Source of the DNA: Pelobates cultripes
Lineage: Eukaryota > Chordata > Amphibia > Anura > Pelobatidae
Direction of reading: 5' to 3'
Assembly (NCBI GenBank): GCA_933207985.1
Contig: OW240913.1
Location: 278,929,232 to 278,993,231 of the forward strand
DNA: 64,000 bases
Shown here: in pieces, positions 1 through 11,800 of the stretch
Numbering within the stretch: the stretch's first letter is position 1
Layout: each line of letters begins with the position of its first letter
Translations under genes and position numbers: made by a program
The notes under the pieces: generated by a model
The model's input: the letters and a program-made list of their open reading frames with translations, nothing else
Told to the model about the DNA's origin: nothing
Database searches by the model: none

Positions 1-87
1 TAGGAACATGAGCCACAGAAATAGCGGAGCGTGTAACATTAATAGACCGGTATGATTTTCCGGCGGAGAACAGGTTGGAGAGAAAAT
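1..87 (-). pseudogene. Tyrosine recombinase of the DIRS element, N-terminal part, incomplete
   Basis: The minus-strand frame shifted by one relative to the RT ORF reads a segment with NLFSAGKSYRSINV followed by RSAIS. This resembles the N-terminal core-binding part of DIRS tyrosine recombinases. The RT ORF ends at a stop just before it, so the recombinase is reached only by a frame change. Either it is a normal overlapping ORF, as in many DIRS elements, or a frameshift has occurred. The catalytic domain lies beyond the window edge and cannot be judged. Confidence 0.6.
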
Positions 88-2122
88 TTAGTATGGCCGA
101 GACAGGTGCTGTAAAGGGATCGAGGCCCCTTCCCAGACACCAGCGGTCCCATACATCCCATGCTGCCATGTAGCTACGTCTTGTACCTGGTGCCCATGAG
201 TCCCATAGTAGGTCTTTAGTTGTTTGCGATAGGCCTGAGATGGCCCACGATCCCCTGAAAGAGTCCAGACTACCAATTCTAGACGTTCTTGTAAGATTAG
301 TGGATGAGGTTCCGCACTCGGGTTCGTGAGAAGCATGGGAAACGTTGGTAGCACTAGTGGATGGTCCTGCGACAGCACTAGTAAGTCTGGGAGCCATGCT
401 TGGCTTCTCCATAATGGTGTTATTAGTATCAACGATGTCTTGGACATGCGTAGCTTGTGAAGCACCCCTGCTAGCATTGAAAATGGTGGGAATGCATATG
501 CTCCGATCGGGGGCCAGTGTTGTAGAAATGCATCTACTGTTTCGCTCTGTGGGTCCGGTAGCCAGCTGTAGTGCCGCGGTAGTTGTGTATTCGTGCGCGA
601 GGCAAAAAGGTCTATGCGTAGTGGTCCTCTGAGTGCTCTCACCATATTGAAGATCGTTGTGTCCAGGTGCCAATCGCTGTTGTCCCGCCAATGACGGGAG
701 AACCAATCCGCGGTGAGGTTGTTGAGACCCGGTAAGTATTCTGCTCTGATAGTTATGTTGCGTGGGAGACAAAAACGGTATATGTCTTTGGTAGCCTCTG
801 TCAACGCTCGTGACCTGGCTCCCCCCAGATGATTTACGTACTGGACTGCAGATATGTTGTCCATGCGTAGAAGTATGCAGCAATTGGACATGTGTTTGGC
901 CAGACTGCGGATAGCGAAGGAGCCGGCTATCAGCTCTAGGCAATTGATGTGTAGCAGCTTTTCTTCTTCTGACCAAGGTCCCCCCGTGCATGCGTGTGCG
1001 CAGTGGGCTCTCCAGCCCCACAGGCTGGTGTCCGATTCCAGAATAAAGTCCGGGTTCGGACTGAATATGGCTCTGCAGTTCCAAGCTTCCATGTGAAGGA
1101 GCCACCAACGAAGTTCCTTCCGAACTTCTGCAGTTATCCCGATCCTTTGGTCGTATGAGTGCCCCCGTCTTAGGTGGTGAGCTTTCAATCTTTGCATGGC
1201 CCGGTAGTGGAGGGGTCCCGGGAAAATGGCTTGTATGGAGGATGACAGCAGCCCGACTATCCTGGCCAGGAGTCTCAGAGGGACCGTGTCTCTCCGCAGA
1301 AAACGCTGTATCTCCTTCCGAATGTTCGCAATCTTCGATTTGGGAAGATGTAGTGTGCACGTTACCGAGTCTATCTCGAATCCGAGGAACTGGACGGTTT
1401 TCGATGGAGAGAGCGATGACTTTTCTCTGTTCACAATGAAGCCTAATGATTCCAGAAAGTGCACTATAAATTTCGTCTGAGATCGAAGTCTGGATGCATT
1501 TTCGCAGAATATCAGTATGTCGTCCAGGTATATCAGGCAGCGGATACCCATTGTCCGCAAGTGCGCCATGGCCGGCTTTAGTAGTTTCGTGAAGCACCAA
1601 GGGGCGGAACTGAGACCGAACGGGAGGCATGTGAATTGGCACGTGCGTCCTCTCCAGCGGAAGCGAAGGAAAGGTCGGCTGGACTGGGCTATCGGAACCG
1701 ACAGGTAGGCATCCTTTAAGTCCAATCGAGTGAACCAGTCGTGCTCCAGAAGCAAGTCTCTGAGGAGGTGTATGCCCTCCATTTTGAAGTGTCTGTAGGT
1801 TACGAATGTATTTAGTTCTCGCAGGTTGATGACCGGTCGGTAGTCTCCCGTCTTCTTCTGGACTACAAATATATTGCTGATGAAACCCGTATCGTCTGGA
1901 GCGAGTTCGTCTGCTCCCTTGAGGAATAGGTTTCGGCTTTCGTCCTTTATGATTTTGGTATGCCCCACCGACGCCCGTATCGGTTGTGGGCGACGCGTTT
2001 GGGTCGGTGTGTCCGTAAAATCGATCTTGTAACCCCTGATCGTTTGGAGGATCCAGGCGTCTGAGGATATCTTTTCCCAATTCTGTGAAAAGAGAGACAG
2101 TCTGCCAGCAGTGACATGAGAT
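88..2122 (-). CDS. DIRS reverse transcriptase-RNase H polyprotein
   Basis: The 626-residue uninterrupted frame counted from codon GTG at 1968 contains all main RT blocks: YRPVINLRELN near residue 43, LDLKDAY (catalytic Asp83), LPFGLSSAP near 115, and YLDD at 147-150. RNase H follows with likely acidic residues Asp313, Glu345, Asp370 and Asp421, then His426. After it comes a DLFAS...YAFPPF region that is conserved in DIRS elements. Homologous coding continues upstream in frame to about 2122 (NWEKISSDAW, then GYKIDFTDTP), so 1968 is not the natural start. The protein would copy the element RNA into DNA. The frame shows no internal stop, which suggests a fairly young copy. Its Gag partner is damaged, so autonomous activity is doubtful. 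Confidence 0.85.
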
Positions 2123-2662
2123 TGGCAATAGGTGCCGATGACCTTGGGTGGCGGATTGTACGGGGGTCGAACATCGGCGTGCCTTGGGGGTCCAGGAAAG
2201 CGCCCTCCTCCGGACTGTCCGCCTGCATGCGGGACTTGCTATGCCCATGACGGGCGTCCTGGTCAGAACCTGGGTCGCCTCGGGGCATGTCTAGCCAGTC
2301 GTCTTCCTCAGACGGGGAGTCCTCTGCTTTCCACTCATCCATAACCTCCATGAGGGTGGAGAATTATGTTCCTCCTCATCGGAGGACGTCAATGCAGGGG
2401 TTGAAGGGCCCTGGCGTTCTGTCTGGCGGCTCCTCTTTAGTGGGGCCTTGCCCTTCGCTTTCCGTGGGGCTGGGCCACTGCCCTTCCAGTGCCTCTTAGA
2501 GGTGGCAATTTCCCCTGTAGACCTATCTGGGTCTTTAGTATGAGGGTCCTCACTCGGGGTCTGGACCAACAGCTTGGCTATAGCCTTCTCCATCGAGGCT
2601 GCCACCGCTGAGTTAATCATCGACTGGAAGTCGGGTGGGGTTGGTTGTGAGGACTCACTCAT
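2123..2662 (-). pseudogene. DIRS Gag-like ORF1, shortened
   Basis: The minus-strand ATG at 2662 opens a frame starting MSESSQPTPP, with a lysine/arginine-rich middle and an acidic SSDEEE stretch, which ends by a frame change near 2300. A second frame continues with acidic residues and FDPRTIRHPRS, a motif seen in DIRS Gag proteins. It then runs straight into RT N-terminal sequence near 2122. A normal DIRS Gag has several hundred residues, so most of its C-terminal half appears deleted and at least one frameshift is present. The role would be RNA packaging. Assignment rests on position and the short motif. Confidence 0.55.
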
Positions 2663-3860
2663 TCTTACGGCCGTGGGTCTCTGTGGAAGACAGGATAGGC
2701 TCAGGTACCGAAGTACTTGAATAGTAAAACAGTAATAGTAATACTGTGGCTTTCCACTTACGACTGGGGTTCGCCCAGTGTATTCAATGGACCCAATTGG
2801 TTAATTGACAGGTCCTGTAAGGTATAGTACCGCTGTCTGCAATCATGGGCTAGCGAGGGGGTCACCCTCCGTGAGACCGGGATGAGCGGTCATAAATAGA
2901 AATTGAATCCGTCTAGTCTGTGTCGCCTGATAGTGATCTGGGGCGTACCCAATGATCATAGCCCAGTGGAAACCTATTGCAGTAGGTTCTGCCTCCTTTG
3001 AGTGGGAGGAATTTACGGGTCACCCCAGTCAAAGTGTGGGGGTGCCGGTAATTTGTATATGCAGTATATGTTAGGGGGGTCACCCCGAATCTTTTACAGC
3101 TTTGGTGCGAGTATAGCACACGACTGGGGGTCACCCAGTGTAGGGGGGTCACCCTTTTAATAACAATAACCAGTGTGCTTGTGGGGGGTCACCTCTGGAA
3201 GAGTACACTCTGTAATGATGTAATGTGAAATAATCAGGGAGTGTATGTTTAATTACTTATACTGAGCAATGTAGATAATAGGCAGTGCTGTCCCTACTGG
3301 TAGTCCTGTGTTACACAGGCTGCAGTGGTCATATGTTTAACAGACATCAATTCCTTGTAAGAGGCTGATTGCATCTAAACTGGCAGGCTGAGCGTAGTGA
3401 TACTGTTAGGAATGGGCAGAGACCGTTTGAGTGACGGTTTGCCAGGAGGTAAGATGGCCGTTTTTTCACGGGATCCAAGATGGCCGGCGTTCGCCCCAAA
3501 ACTGAGACGAGGTCCGCGGTTGCGGTATTAGCCACAATCACGGGCCGCAGGGAATAAACAAAACCCGTGCCCCCCAGCTCCCACCACCCACTCAGATCCC
3601 CCCCGGAGGGAAAGTATGCCCCAGCTGACGGTCGCGATCGCGGTAAATAGCCGCGATCGTGGAGGGAAAGGGGCTGACAGACAAGTCCCAAGCAGGAAGG
3701 AAATCAGTGGAGGGGAGTGAGGAGACAGGGAGAGCAGAGTATAAAAACGATAACAGTACCACAGAAAATGGCAAATAATCTAGAAGTTTGTATGTTAAAG
3801 CTGAATATTTTCAATAAGCTAATTATAGGTAATAAAAAAAAGGGATTAGAAAAAGTACTC
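2663..3860 (-). other. DIRS 5' leader with repeated GGGTCACC motifs
   Basis: This is non-coding sequence upstream of Gag. It holds a cluster of GGGTCACC-type motifs at about 2857, 3017, 3074, 3126, 3143 and 3183. A longer related unit (CGACTGGGG...CCCAGTGTA) occurs at 2761 and again at 3121. A small inverted repeat of GCCGCGATCG type lies at 3632-3660. Short ORFs here have no recognisable product. Confidence 0.5.
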
Positions 3861-5713
3861 TGACCTGTGCCTTGGCTGGAGCAGCAAAGAAAGAGGAAAT
3901 GGAACGCCTGTCAGAGACTTATATATAGGATGTGCTGGACTCTGGTTAAAAAAATTTCTTTTGATGGATTGACTTGTGCTGCTTGAGGCATAAAGTAAAG
4001 AAAGTTTATGCAAAATAGGAAGCCTCCTGTCATGTAATAAAATTACACTTGTAGGGACAACATTGGACTAATAACTTAAGAAGGAAATACAAAAGTCATA
4101 TATCCTACATGTCATTTTTTCAAGAGGGGCAAGTCCATCTGTCCCAAAGTTCTCCTGTAATTACCATACTTTCTTGAAGCTAAGATATTTGAATGTATGA
4201 TTGAAAGCTGAAACTAGGTTTCGTCTAAATTACGTTTGCATTTGCACAAATGCTATCAGGAGCCCAAAGACAACTAAAATGTTACATGATCACAACCCAC
4301 ACCTCTAAAAGAAAATGGCTGTCTTTGGCAGTTTTCTTATCATATTTAAATATATATTTTTTTGTCATTTTCTTTAAATTTACTTGACCTATTTTGGTTT
4401 GTAATTCTTTTGTGTACGGGCCAACACCTGTATAACTACTATGTTCTTAACTAGTTTCCAAGTAAACAGTATTTTTTGGAACCAATAGTGAAACAGCATT
4501 CGGGGAGGTAAGATCTTGGAAAGTAGTTGATGACTCACATTTGGTAATTAACAAAAGATAATCATTTCATTGGTAAAAGTGCAAGACCCACTTTAGGTTT
4601 ATTAAGGACTTTATTGATGCACCTCTCCCTAGGTTCGAAAGTTGTCAGATCATAAAGAGATTGCATATTCATCTGAATATTTTTATTATTATTTATTTAT
4701 TTTATTTTTCATTACCATACGATTAAAAACGACATGTTTACAGCTGATGTCATAAGTCAGTTACAACCTAAAATAGGTTTCTGAATTTCATACTTATTAG
4801 TCTCTTAACAATCTAAGCTGGTGAAAAGAAGTTCAAATCAACAGATGGGTGTTTGAAATACGTTTTAAAGTTAATAGTAAAAGGAAACAACCCAGTGGAA
4901 AGTGCATTCACACTAAAATCACGTGAAAAGCCATATTCCAGAACGATTTAGTCATACACAAAATACATGAATAAAACACACTAATCATAGGATAATACAG
5001 TTATATCAAAACAGTATACAGATTCGTTATTGCTGATAATTGAGCACTATCAAAGCACTAAGTACGCTTTATAGCAAATACAGCCACCTGCATTCTTCGG
5101 TCTTCAGTCCAGGCTCCAGATGTAGTGCACTCCTGCTGCCCACAAAACGCCAACGAAATAAATCGATGGAGTAACCGTATTTGGCACAGTATAAACAAGC
5201 TAAGCTGGCAAAACTCAGTTCACACACAATTAATGATGTCACCTTGCCAGAGTGTAAACGCTGTCTGCAGACATGGTAGCTTATAAGTACTTTACATCTG
5301 GAGTCAGCTCTTTGAACGTTGACTTTTGCTGTCTTTATGAATCAGATGTTTTGGCAGCTTGGTCAGTTTAGTCAGTCAGTTTAACTGTATACCACCTGCA
5401 GCCCATTTCCCGTACATTTTTTCCAACAATGCAACAGGGTCAGGTTGAAGTTCTCCGTTCCCTTGCTGTGTGGACTAAGATAGCCTCAAGCAAAGCCAGA
5501 AGCAGTCTTTGCTTAGTACGCTTAGAATGCATGGTTCATTGAAGAGCGAATGCAAGGAAATTGGCTACAAATGCTGTCCTGAAAGGCCCAGTTGGTGGCA
5601 AAGAAATTGAACTCAGAGGCTGCTTGTGTTGATTCCTATAATTTCCTGTGGTATGACAGTAAATCCCAAATGGAGCAGAATGTATGCCTAAAGCTTTTTC
5701 TCAGTGAAGAACA
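3861..5713. other. No gene seen; AT-rich unique-looking sequence
   Basis: I see no ORF above background, no RNA gene and no clear repeat boundary here. Intronic or intergenic DNA is likely. Confidence 0.5.
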
Positions 5714-6104
5714 TAATTAGTGGTCTGCCATAGAAAGTGAAAAGCTGGTATTGCTAAAATTTTATATAATTTACACAGTGTTACAGGAAAGCTTCTGATC
5801 GTCATATAATTTATTTTTTTATGGCAATAAAAAGGTTATAAAAAACCTCACTATTTCAATGTTCTATAAAGATTTAAAGCAAATTTAAAGGGGTAGTGTT
5901 ATTTTATTTTTATTTTTAAATATTTCTCATGCTCTTGAACAAGACGGGAAAAAAAATAAAAATGGTAACGGAGGGTAAATAAAAAAATAATTATGTATTT
6001 ATAAGTTTTTCAAAGTTATTTTGCTAAATCCCTAAAATCCTACCTTTTCTGCAAATTGTGCAGCTCCACTTAGCCACTTCTTTTTTGCCCAGCCCTCATT
6101 TACT
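5714..6104. repeat. Dispersed repeat, copy 1 of 2
   Basis: About 390 bp here matches 8418-8801 in the same orientation, with small indels in the A/T runs. Both copies begin TAATTAGTGGTCTGCC and end near TTTGCCCAGCCC. No terminal inverted repeat, poly-A tail or coding frame is obvious, so the element class is unknown. Confidence 0.8.
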
Positions 6105-8417
6105 TGTTCATGCCTGGTGGCCAGTGTCCATTCAAATGATTCTCCTAGAGATGTATTGAGGACACAGTGGATACATTTTGAAGCTATACAAAGCATACAT
6201 GTGATAGAAATTAAAGGGACACTCCACAGCCCTAATAAAACATGGAAAAAATAATAATAAAAAAAAATATATATATATAACTGTTAGTAGATATACCATA
6301 AATTGAAACATGCATTTTTCTTCCACAAGTAATGGTGGAGGATTGGATTGAGGGAGAACTTGGCCTTGAATCTGGAACGGAAGATGAGTTTTTGTAATGG
6401 GGGGTGTCAGCATAGGAACAGGGGTTACACTTTTTTTTTTGAGTAGCCCTATAACTTAATGTCATGATGTTATTTTCTATGTCAGAATTTCTCATTTCTA
6501 TACAATGTGCTTTTAAGAGCGCACACACACAAGTGCATTCCTAATGCGTAGAGTATTTTGAGACGAGTTCTTTGGCAGATGTTTGTATGCTGGTAACAGA
6601 CCTTCAGGAATATCACAGTAGTTTTTAGGCCCCATTTTTTTTTTTACAACTTGAGAAATCCTTTCATCATTACTGCAGTAATGGAACATTTGTCAATACC
6701 ATACAAATTATCCTTTGATTTGACAGCTCATTCAATGTACATTTCAGCATTACCTCAATAGTGATAGATTGGTCAATTTGATATATCCTTTGCTGTGACA
6801 CTGCTTTCAATATATATATCATTATTATTTCAATATTGATCCATTTAACAATAATATTTACGTTGATATAAGCTTGGCGTACACGGGATATCTAGTTTAA
6901 CCTATTGTATATCCTAATACTCAATACTTTATACCTGTGTTGAGCTTTTTAATGATGAGAGACATGCATTTTAGAAACTCAGAGGTTGGAGGTTGTAACC
7001 AATGTAATAATGTACAACAATAGAATCTTGGGTCAAACAAAAACGACTGGATAAAGTAGACTGTAATGTGTTATACCACTAGCTTTCTGTTGTTCACAAT
7101 AGTTCTTGTTATGCTTCCTTTGCACTTGGATATATTTGTATTTCTTGCTTGGTGGGGATGTATTTTGGTAAAAAAGCATAGGGCGAATGTAGATATTGTC
7201 TCCATCTAACAGATTTAATTTCCCACCATTATCTGCTTCCTACTTATCTAGACCTAAGTTCCCTGTTCTTGTCACTTGTCTGAGTTTGAATCAATTCCTG
7301 TGTTAAAAGTTTTTTTTGGTTATAAAACGGTCAGTAGGCTGATTATGTGAGCCACATACTTTGTAAAATAATCACAGTGTCAATCATTAACATCCACTCA
7401 GCATAAATTGAAAACAGCTGAATGGAACCATTGGAACAGCCTTATAGGAATGTCAGAAGGAGGGATTTATATCCCATAAATGTCATCACAGCAACTACCG
7501 GGGTAATTTAACAGCATGTGAAGAAACCACAGAGCTAGACAAAACCCAAACCTTAACAGCTATAACCGAGAAGGTGTTCATATTAATATACTGCACTGTG
7601 CCTGTTTTATCTCTTTCACTATTATTTCAAGTGAAAAGATGAAGCACTTACAGAAACAATTCCTGGCTCTCATTATATGTGTAGGTATCAGCACATGAAA
7701 GCAAGTATAACATGTGTTTATACTCTTAAAAAAGTAAAAAAAAAAACACAAAGCTACTGTGCTATACATTAGCATTCTGTTAAATGGATTGATAATGGGG
7801 AACAGTTTAAAAACGTAATGCAGTGTCTTCATAGCTCTAAGCTGAAGAAGACATAATGGTATATCAATCAGCCGTGTCCCCATATACACTTTTATACTTT
7901 TATTTTTTGTGTGGACAGTGATTTGTCGGGTCTGCTGTTTTTGAGACATGATGGAAGAGTACATATTAAGGTTTTCTATTATATTATATATATTATAGAC
8001 GAAAGCCAAAGTATAGTTCAGTGAAATAATAGCGAATCCCAGGTTGACATGCTGACCTACAGAGCAGCTGTGTACTAAAAGTATGGCAGCACTAGTATGG
8101 AAAAAAGTCATTTTGTTTACCGTTAATTCTATTTTCCTAAGTAGAGGGGCAGTACTGCAAACAAGTGGGTAGTCAGTTCATCAAGTGAACAAGAAGCTCT
8201 GCACATTAAAGTAATTTAATTAAATCTCTCCTCCCTGCCCATAAAAGGCCATACCTCCATCCCCATCCCCAGTTACTCAAATAACCATACAGAGATCAAT
8301 CAACTGCTAAATTTATTTTATTCTCCAATAGTTAGGGATGGTGACTTTTGCGGCATGCAGGAGTCTTGGGATCACGGAGCGCTTGTAGCCTTGGGTTGGT
8401 TCAGCCGTGTGGTGTAG
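6105..8417. other. No gene; one MITE-like end and simple sequence
   Basis: TTAAAGGGACACTCCACAG at 6211 looks like the left end of a T2-type MITE, but no matching right end was found. A short (TA)n run sits near 6266 and T-rich tracts near 6430 and 6640. Predicted peptides here look like random low-complexity translations. Confidence 0.4.
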
Positions 8418-8801
8418 TAATTAGTGGTCTGCCATAGAAAGTGAAAAGCTGGTATTGCTAAAATTTTATATAATTTACACAATCACAGGAAAGCTTCTGA
8501 TCGTCATATAATTTATTTTTTTATGGCAATAAAAAGGTTATAAAAGACCTCACTATTTCAATGTTCTATAAAGATTTAAAGCAAATTTAAAGGGGTAGTG
8601 TTACTTTAAAAAAAAAAAAAATTTCATGCTCTTGAACAAGACGGGGAAAAAAATTAAAATAAAAAATGGTAATGGAGGGTAAATAAAAAATAATTATGTA
8701 AGTTTTTCAAAGTTATTTTCCTAAATCCCCCAAATCCTACCTTTTCTGCAAATTGTGCAGCTCCACTTAGCCACTTCTTTTTTGCCCAGCCCACATTTAC
8801 T
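8418..8801. repeat. Dispersed repeat, copy 2 of 2
   Basis: This is the second copy of the 390-bp repeat at 5714-6104. It abuts the truncated L1 ORF2 tail, whose stop codon falls at the repeat edge. It may be an insertion into that LINE. Confidence 0.8.
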
Positions 8802-9200
8802 GTGGCTTGGCTGACCTTGTTCTAAAAAACATCCTGCAGTTCCACCGTATGTGGAGGAAGGTGCCTAGGTCTTCTCCGCAGCGCCAGCATTGATCCGATT
8901 CTACCCCGTCTCGTCGGTGTAGAACAGTTGGTGTCAGGTACCATCTCGTGAATAGTTTATAGGAGTTTTCAGGCGTTCGGGCTGACAGTGTTTTTTGAAT
9001 CAGGGTGATAATTTTATCCCAGTCTGCCTTTGTGAACGTCCGCTGGAGGTCCTCTTCCCAGCTGCGTATGCAGGGTAGTGGAAGTTGATAGCGGTTGGTC
9101 ACTAGCATTGTATATATGGTAGATGTCATTTTGGGTGAGGTGGATTCTTGGAGGCTGAGGGGCTCGAACTCCGTGAATTCTCTGGTAAGGGTGGGCTTTT
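8797..9200 (-). pseudogene. Tx1/L1-clade LINE ORF2, C-terminal remnant
   Basis: The minus strand encodes a short frame with the tail signature of L1-type ORF2 proteins: YKLFTRWYLTPTVLH, then a Cys-rich knuckle CWRCGEDLGTFLHIRWNC. This is the zinc-knuckle-like end of the LINE reverse transcriptase protein, which acts in target-primed reverse transcription. RT and endonuclease domains are absent, and the final residues are replaced at the junction with the dispersed repeat at 8418-8801. The upstream limit merges with the terminal-box sequence at 9201-9258, so the boundary is approximate. It is a dead fragment. Confidence 0.75.
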
Positions 9201-9258
9201 GTGGGACCAGTTGTGGTGTGCCAAAACAGACATTCAGGTAGGCCTGTAAAAAGAGGGC
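9201..9258 (-). repeat. B-type terminal box of the Ngaro-like family
   Basis: Read on the minus strand, CCCTCTTTTTACAGGCCTAC followed by a block containing TTGGCACACCACA resembles boxes B1 (24255-24320) and B2 (24025-24090), and the sequence after the YR pseudogene at 52734. It marks one end of a related, diverged element that extends to higher coordinates. Confidence 0.6.
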
Positions 9259-11800
9259 AAAAAGTTAAGTTTAACCCTTTAATACATGTCTACATTACGC
9301 AATCAATACTTTACATTTTATCAGCATTTATAACCATATGTGAAAGAGAAAATTTGCTAGTGGGAGATACTCTATAACACCAAGATACTGGCTGACCTAT
9401 CTTATGCCAAGTGGCGAAACAATTAAGCTAAATTGGTGACTTGGGTACCTAACTAGTTGCCAAGTGGCGATGAGAGGCTCTACCAATGATTTGGCCCATT
9501 GGGTATGTTTGCCACCGAGCGTTGTGGCGGAGTGTTGGTCTCTTAGTGAGGATTAAAATGATCCAAAAAAAGTTGGCCGTGATAGGTGAGGCTGTAACTG
9601 CTTTTACCAAGAGGGCGGAGATGTGTGGCAGTAACTGATTTGGCTCGAGGGGCGAATACCTCCATAGTTGAGGATGGGAGTTGGTCTCTTGGGACAGCTG
9701 TACAATGGCACAAGAAGCAGAAAACTACATATGGCCACTTAGGGTACCCTTACAGCCAGACCAAGCTAAAGATAAGTTCTGTAGAGTGAGTGGTTGTTGT
9801 AAGAAGGGAGGTAGTATCGTGAAGCGAGTCACTTACGTGGTGACTTGAAAAACGTAAATGCAAAACAATAAATGTGGCATGATTAGACCTGGCAGATAAA
9901 TGAAAGCTCTGCTAGAAGTTGATGGTAAGAATATGTGAATAGAAAGTGGAGGGCAAAAGAAAATGTTTACAGAGATCCAAAACTGAAATCCAACCATAGA
10001 GAGAGACCCAAAAATGTAGTAGTCATAATTCAGAACTACGACTCCAATGAAAATGCAACAGAGATTGCTTGTAAGGTAGGTAAAGTAAGTGAAATGAGGC
10101 GAGGACACAAAATACTTTGTTAAAATGTTACCAAACTAACCAAAGGAAATTGACCAGTGTAATAAATGACTAAGTTGACCATACATGCAAAAGTACCCCC
10201 AGATATGCAATGGTCGGTATAAAGTATACCTGGTGAGACTTGACATAATGATATAGGCCTTTATGGAGGTGACCAGAATAATTGAACAACAAGACCCCAG
10301 TGAAGTATATGTCAAGAGGTGAGGGTACAGTTAAGAAGTTATCAAGTTGAGGATAACCAGCCTCAAGTTTGGAGCAAGTAGGCATAGTGACAGAAAGGCA
10401 TAATATAAAACAGAACAGTGCAGATATGTGGAGTAACTGAAAATTAACAGTTAACATCAAAAGCTGGTACCGGATACCTGATTATACCTTAATAGTCCTC
10501 TGTAGTGAAGTAGGAGCCAGGAGTATCAGGATAAAATATTTATTTATAAAAAAACAAAAATAATAAAAGTATTGCACATACGGTGCAATACTTTTATTAT
10601 TTTTGTTTTATTATAAATAAATATTTTATCCTGATACTCCTGGCTCCTGACTCCTACTTCACTACAGAGGACTATTAAGATCAATGGAGAACCTGCCTGA
10701 AGAGTAAAGAAAATGTGTATGTCCCATTTAAGTGACATAAAAGCCATATAAGTTCCGAGCCTACTTTAAACGGCTCATCAAAGTGTGAGTGTTTCTAACT
10801 CAGAATTTCCATTCTTACTGTGTACGATATACAGATTACACTGTTTTGTTTTATGTTTATATTTTCTGTATAGGCAATACAATATTTAATATACTTACTG
10901 TATATAAGAAGGAGATACCTACCATTTATTATACGTCAGGTAAATCACCTCCTTGGTGTGTTGTGTGCGCTTTTACCTTTTTTATGTTTTATTGTATCTT
11001 CTTTAAGTATATATAGTGGTGATATACTTGGGTATAGCAGCACCGGTCACTTACTTCATCCTCGAGCGCCACTTCTATATCTCTTTGTTAACAATAGAGT
11101 ATATGGTGTCTCAATGTAGGTGACTTGAGACTCGCATTGCTAATACTGTGCAAAAAAGAAGTGACAGTGTGTGAAGTAAGTATACAATGTATAGAATAAG
11201 GGATCAACGTACCATAGAGTTTTGCAGGCAGAGTTAGGGCCGCATAGTCTGGTTGGTATAGATCTAGCGAGTATGAGTGGTGTAATGAAATGTAAGAAAG
11301 AGTGGTGTATAAATGTAACCCCCATGAAGCAGTAAGGTACTAATGCAAAGCCCAAATGATGGGCTGACTGGGTCGTATTGGGCTGTTCACAGAGGGCCAT
11401 ATGATGGCCCAGTATCGCCACCTGTGAAGGCATTGGACCTGAAACAACACAAGACCTTGCTGTGTGTGAGCAGTTTCAATATGATATCTATGAAGGATAT
11501 AATAAACTCACCTAAATAAATAAAGGTAAACCGAAGTGCTTAATGTTAGGTAAAGATAATGTACATAATGAGGTATTACAATTACCCCATGAGATTGACC
11601 AAATGAGGGTCTTAAGGATATGTATGTTGTTGATAACATGTAGTATAATGGGGTAGTATGCAACCCCTGTGAGACAGATGTAATGCAAAATTCCCAAATG
11701 AGGTGCCAAATTAGGATGTGGCATGTTGCCCACTGTGGGACATATGACTGCACATTGTAAAGGCCTTGTGAGGGCCATGAGTAGGAAATTGTTAATCAAT
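9259..11800 (-). mobile_element. Partial copy of the same non-coding retroelement family as 24-29 kb
   Basis: The block 9420-9700 resembles 26940-27235 in the same orientation, sharing stretches such as TAGTTGCCAAG, AATGATTTGG-like text, TGGCCGTGA.AGGTGAGG and a GAGGGGC core. Both copies carry a B box on their left side. No RT or recombinase is visible. Two related segments near 11300-11430 and 11640-11780 form an imperfect tandem repeat containing AATGCAAA..CCCAAATGA. The right limit is uncertain. Confidence 0.45.
10488..10679. repeat. Long near-perfect palindrome (fold-back)
   Basis: The arms 10488-10577 and 10583-10679 are inverted copies around a 5-base centre, differing by a 7-bp tandem gain and about two substitutions. 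The outer part includes TCCTCTGTAGTGAAGTAGGA and the inner part is A/T-rich with AAGTATTGCAC. It would fold into a hairpin of about 90 bp in RNA. Confidence 0.9.

Larger units (their letters stand above)
1..3780 (-). mobile_element. DIRS1-type tyrosine-recombinase retrotransposon (cut by window edge)
   Basis: Read on the minus strand, this stretch has a leader (3780-2663), a shortened Gag-like ORF, a long RT-RNase H ORF and the beginning of a tyrosine recombinase that runs off the window at base 1. That gene order, and an RT of the YLDD / LPFGLSSAP type followed by RNase H and a DLFAS...YAFPPF region, is typical of vertebrate DIRS elements. These integrate with a tyrosine recombinase rather than a DDE integrase. 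The left (3') terminus is outside the window, and the right edge near 3.8 kb is only approximate because I could not define the inverted terminal repeat. Confidence 0.85.

Noticed and set aside
10905..10920. AAGAAGGAGATACC resembles the bacterial or vector T7 ribosome binding site
   Set aside because: It lies in AT-rich eukaryotic repeat DNA without a following ORF or other vector sequence; a chance match.
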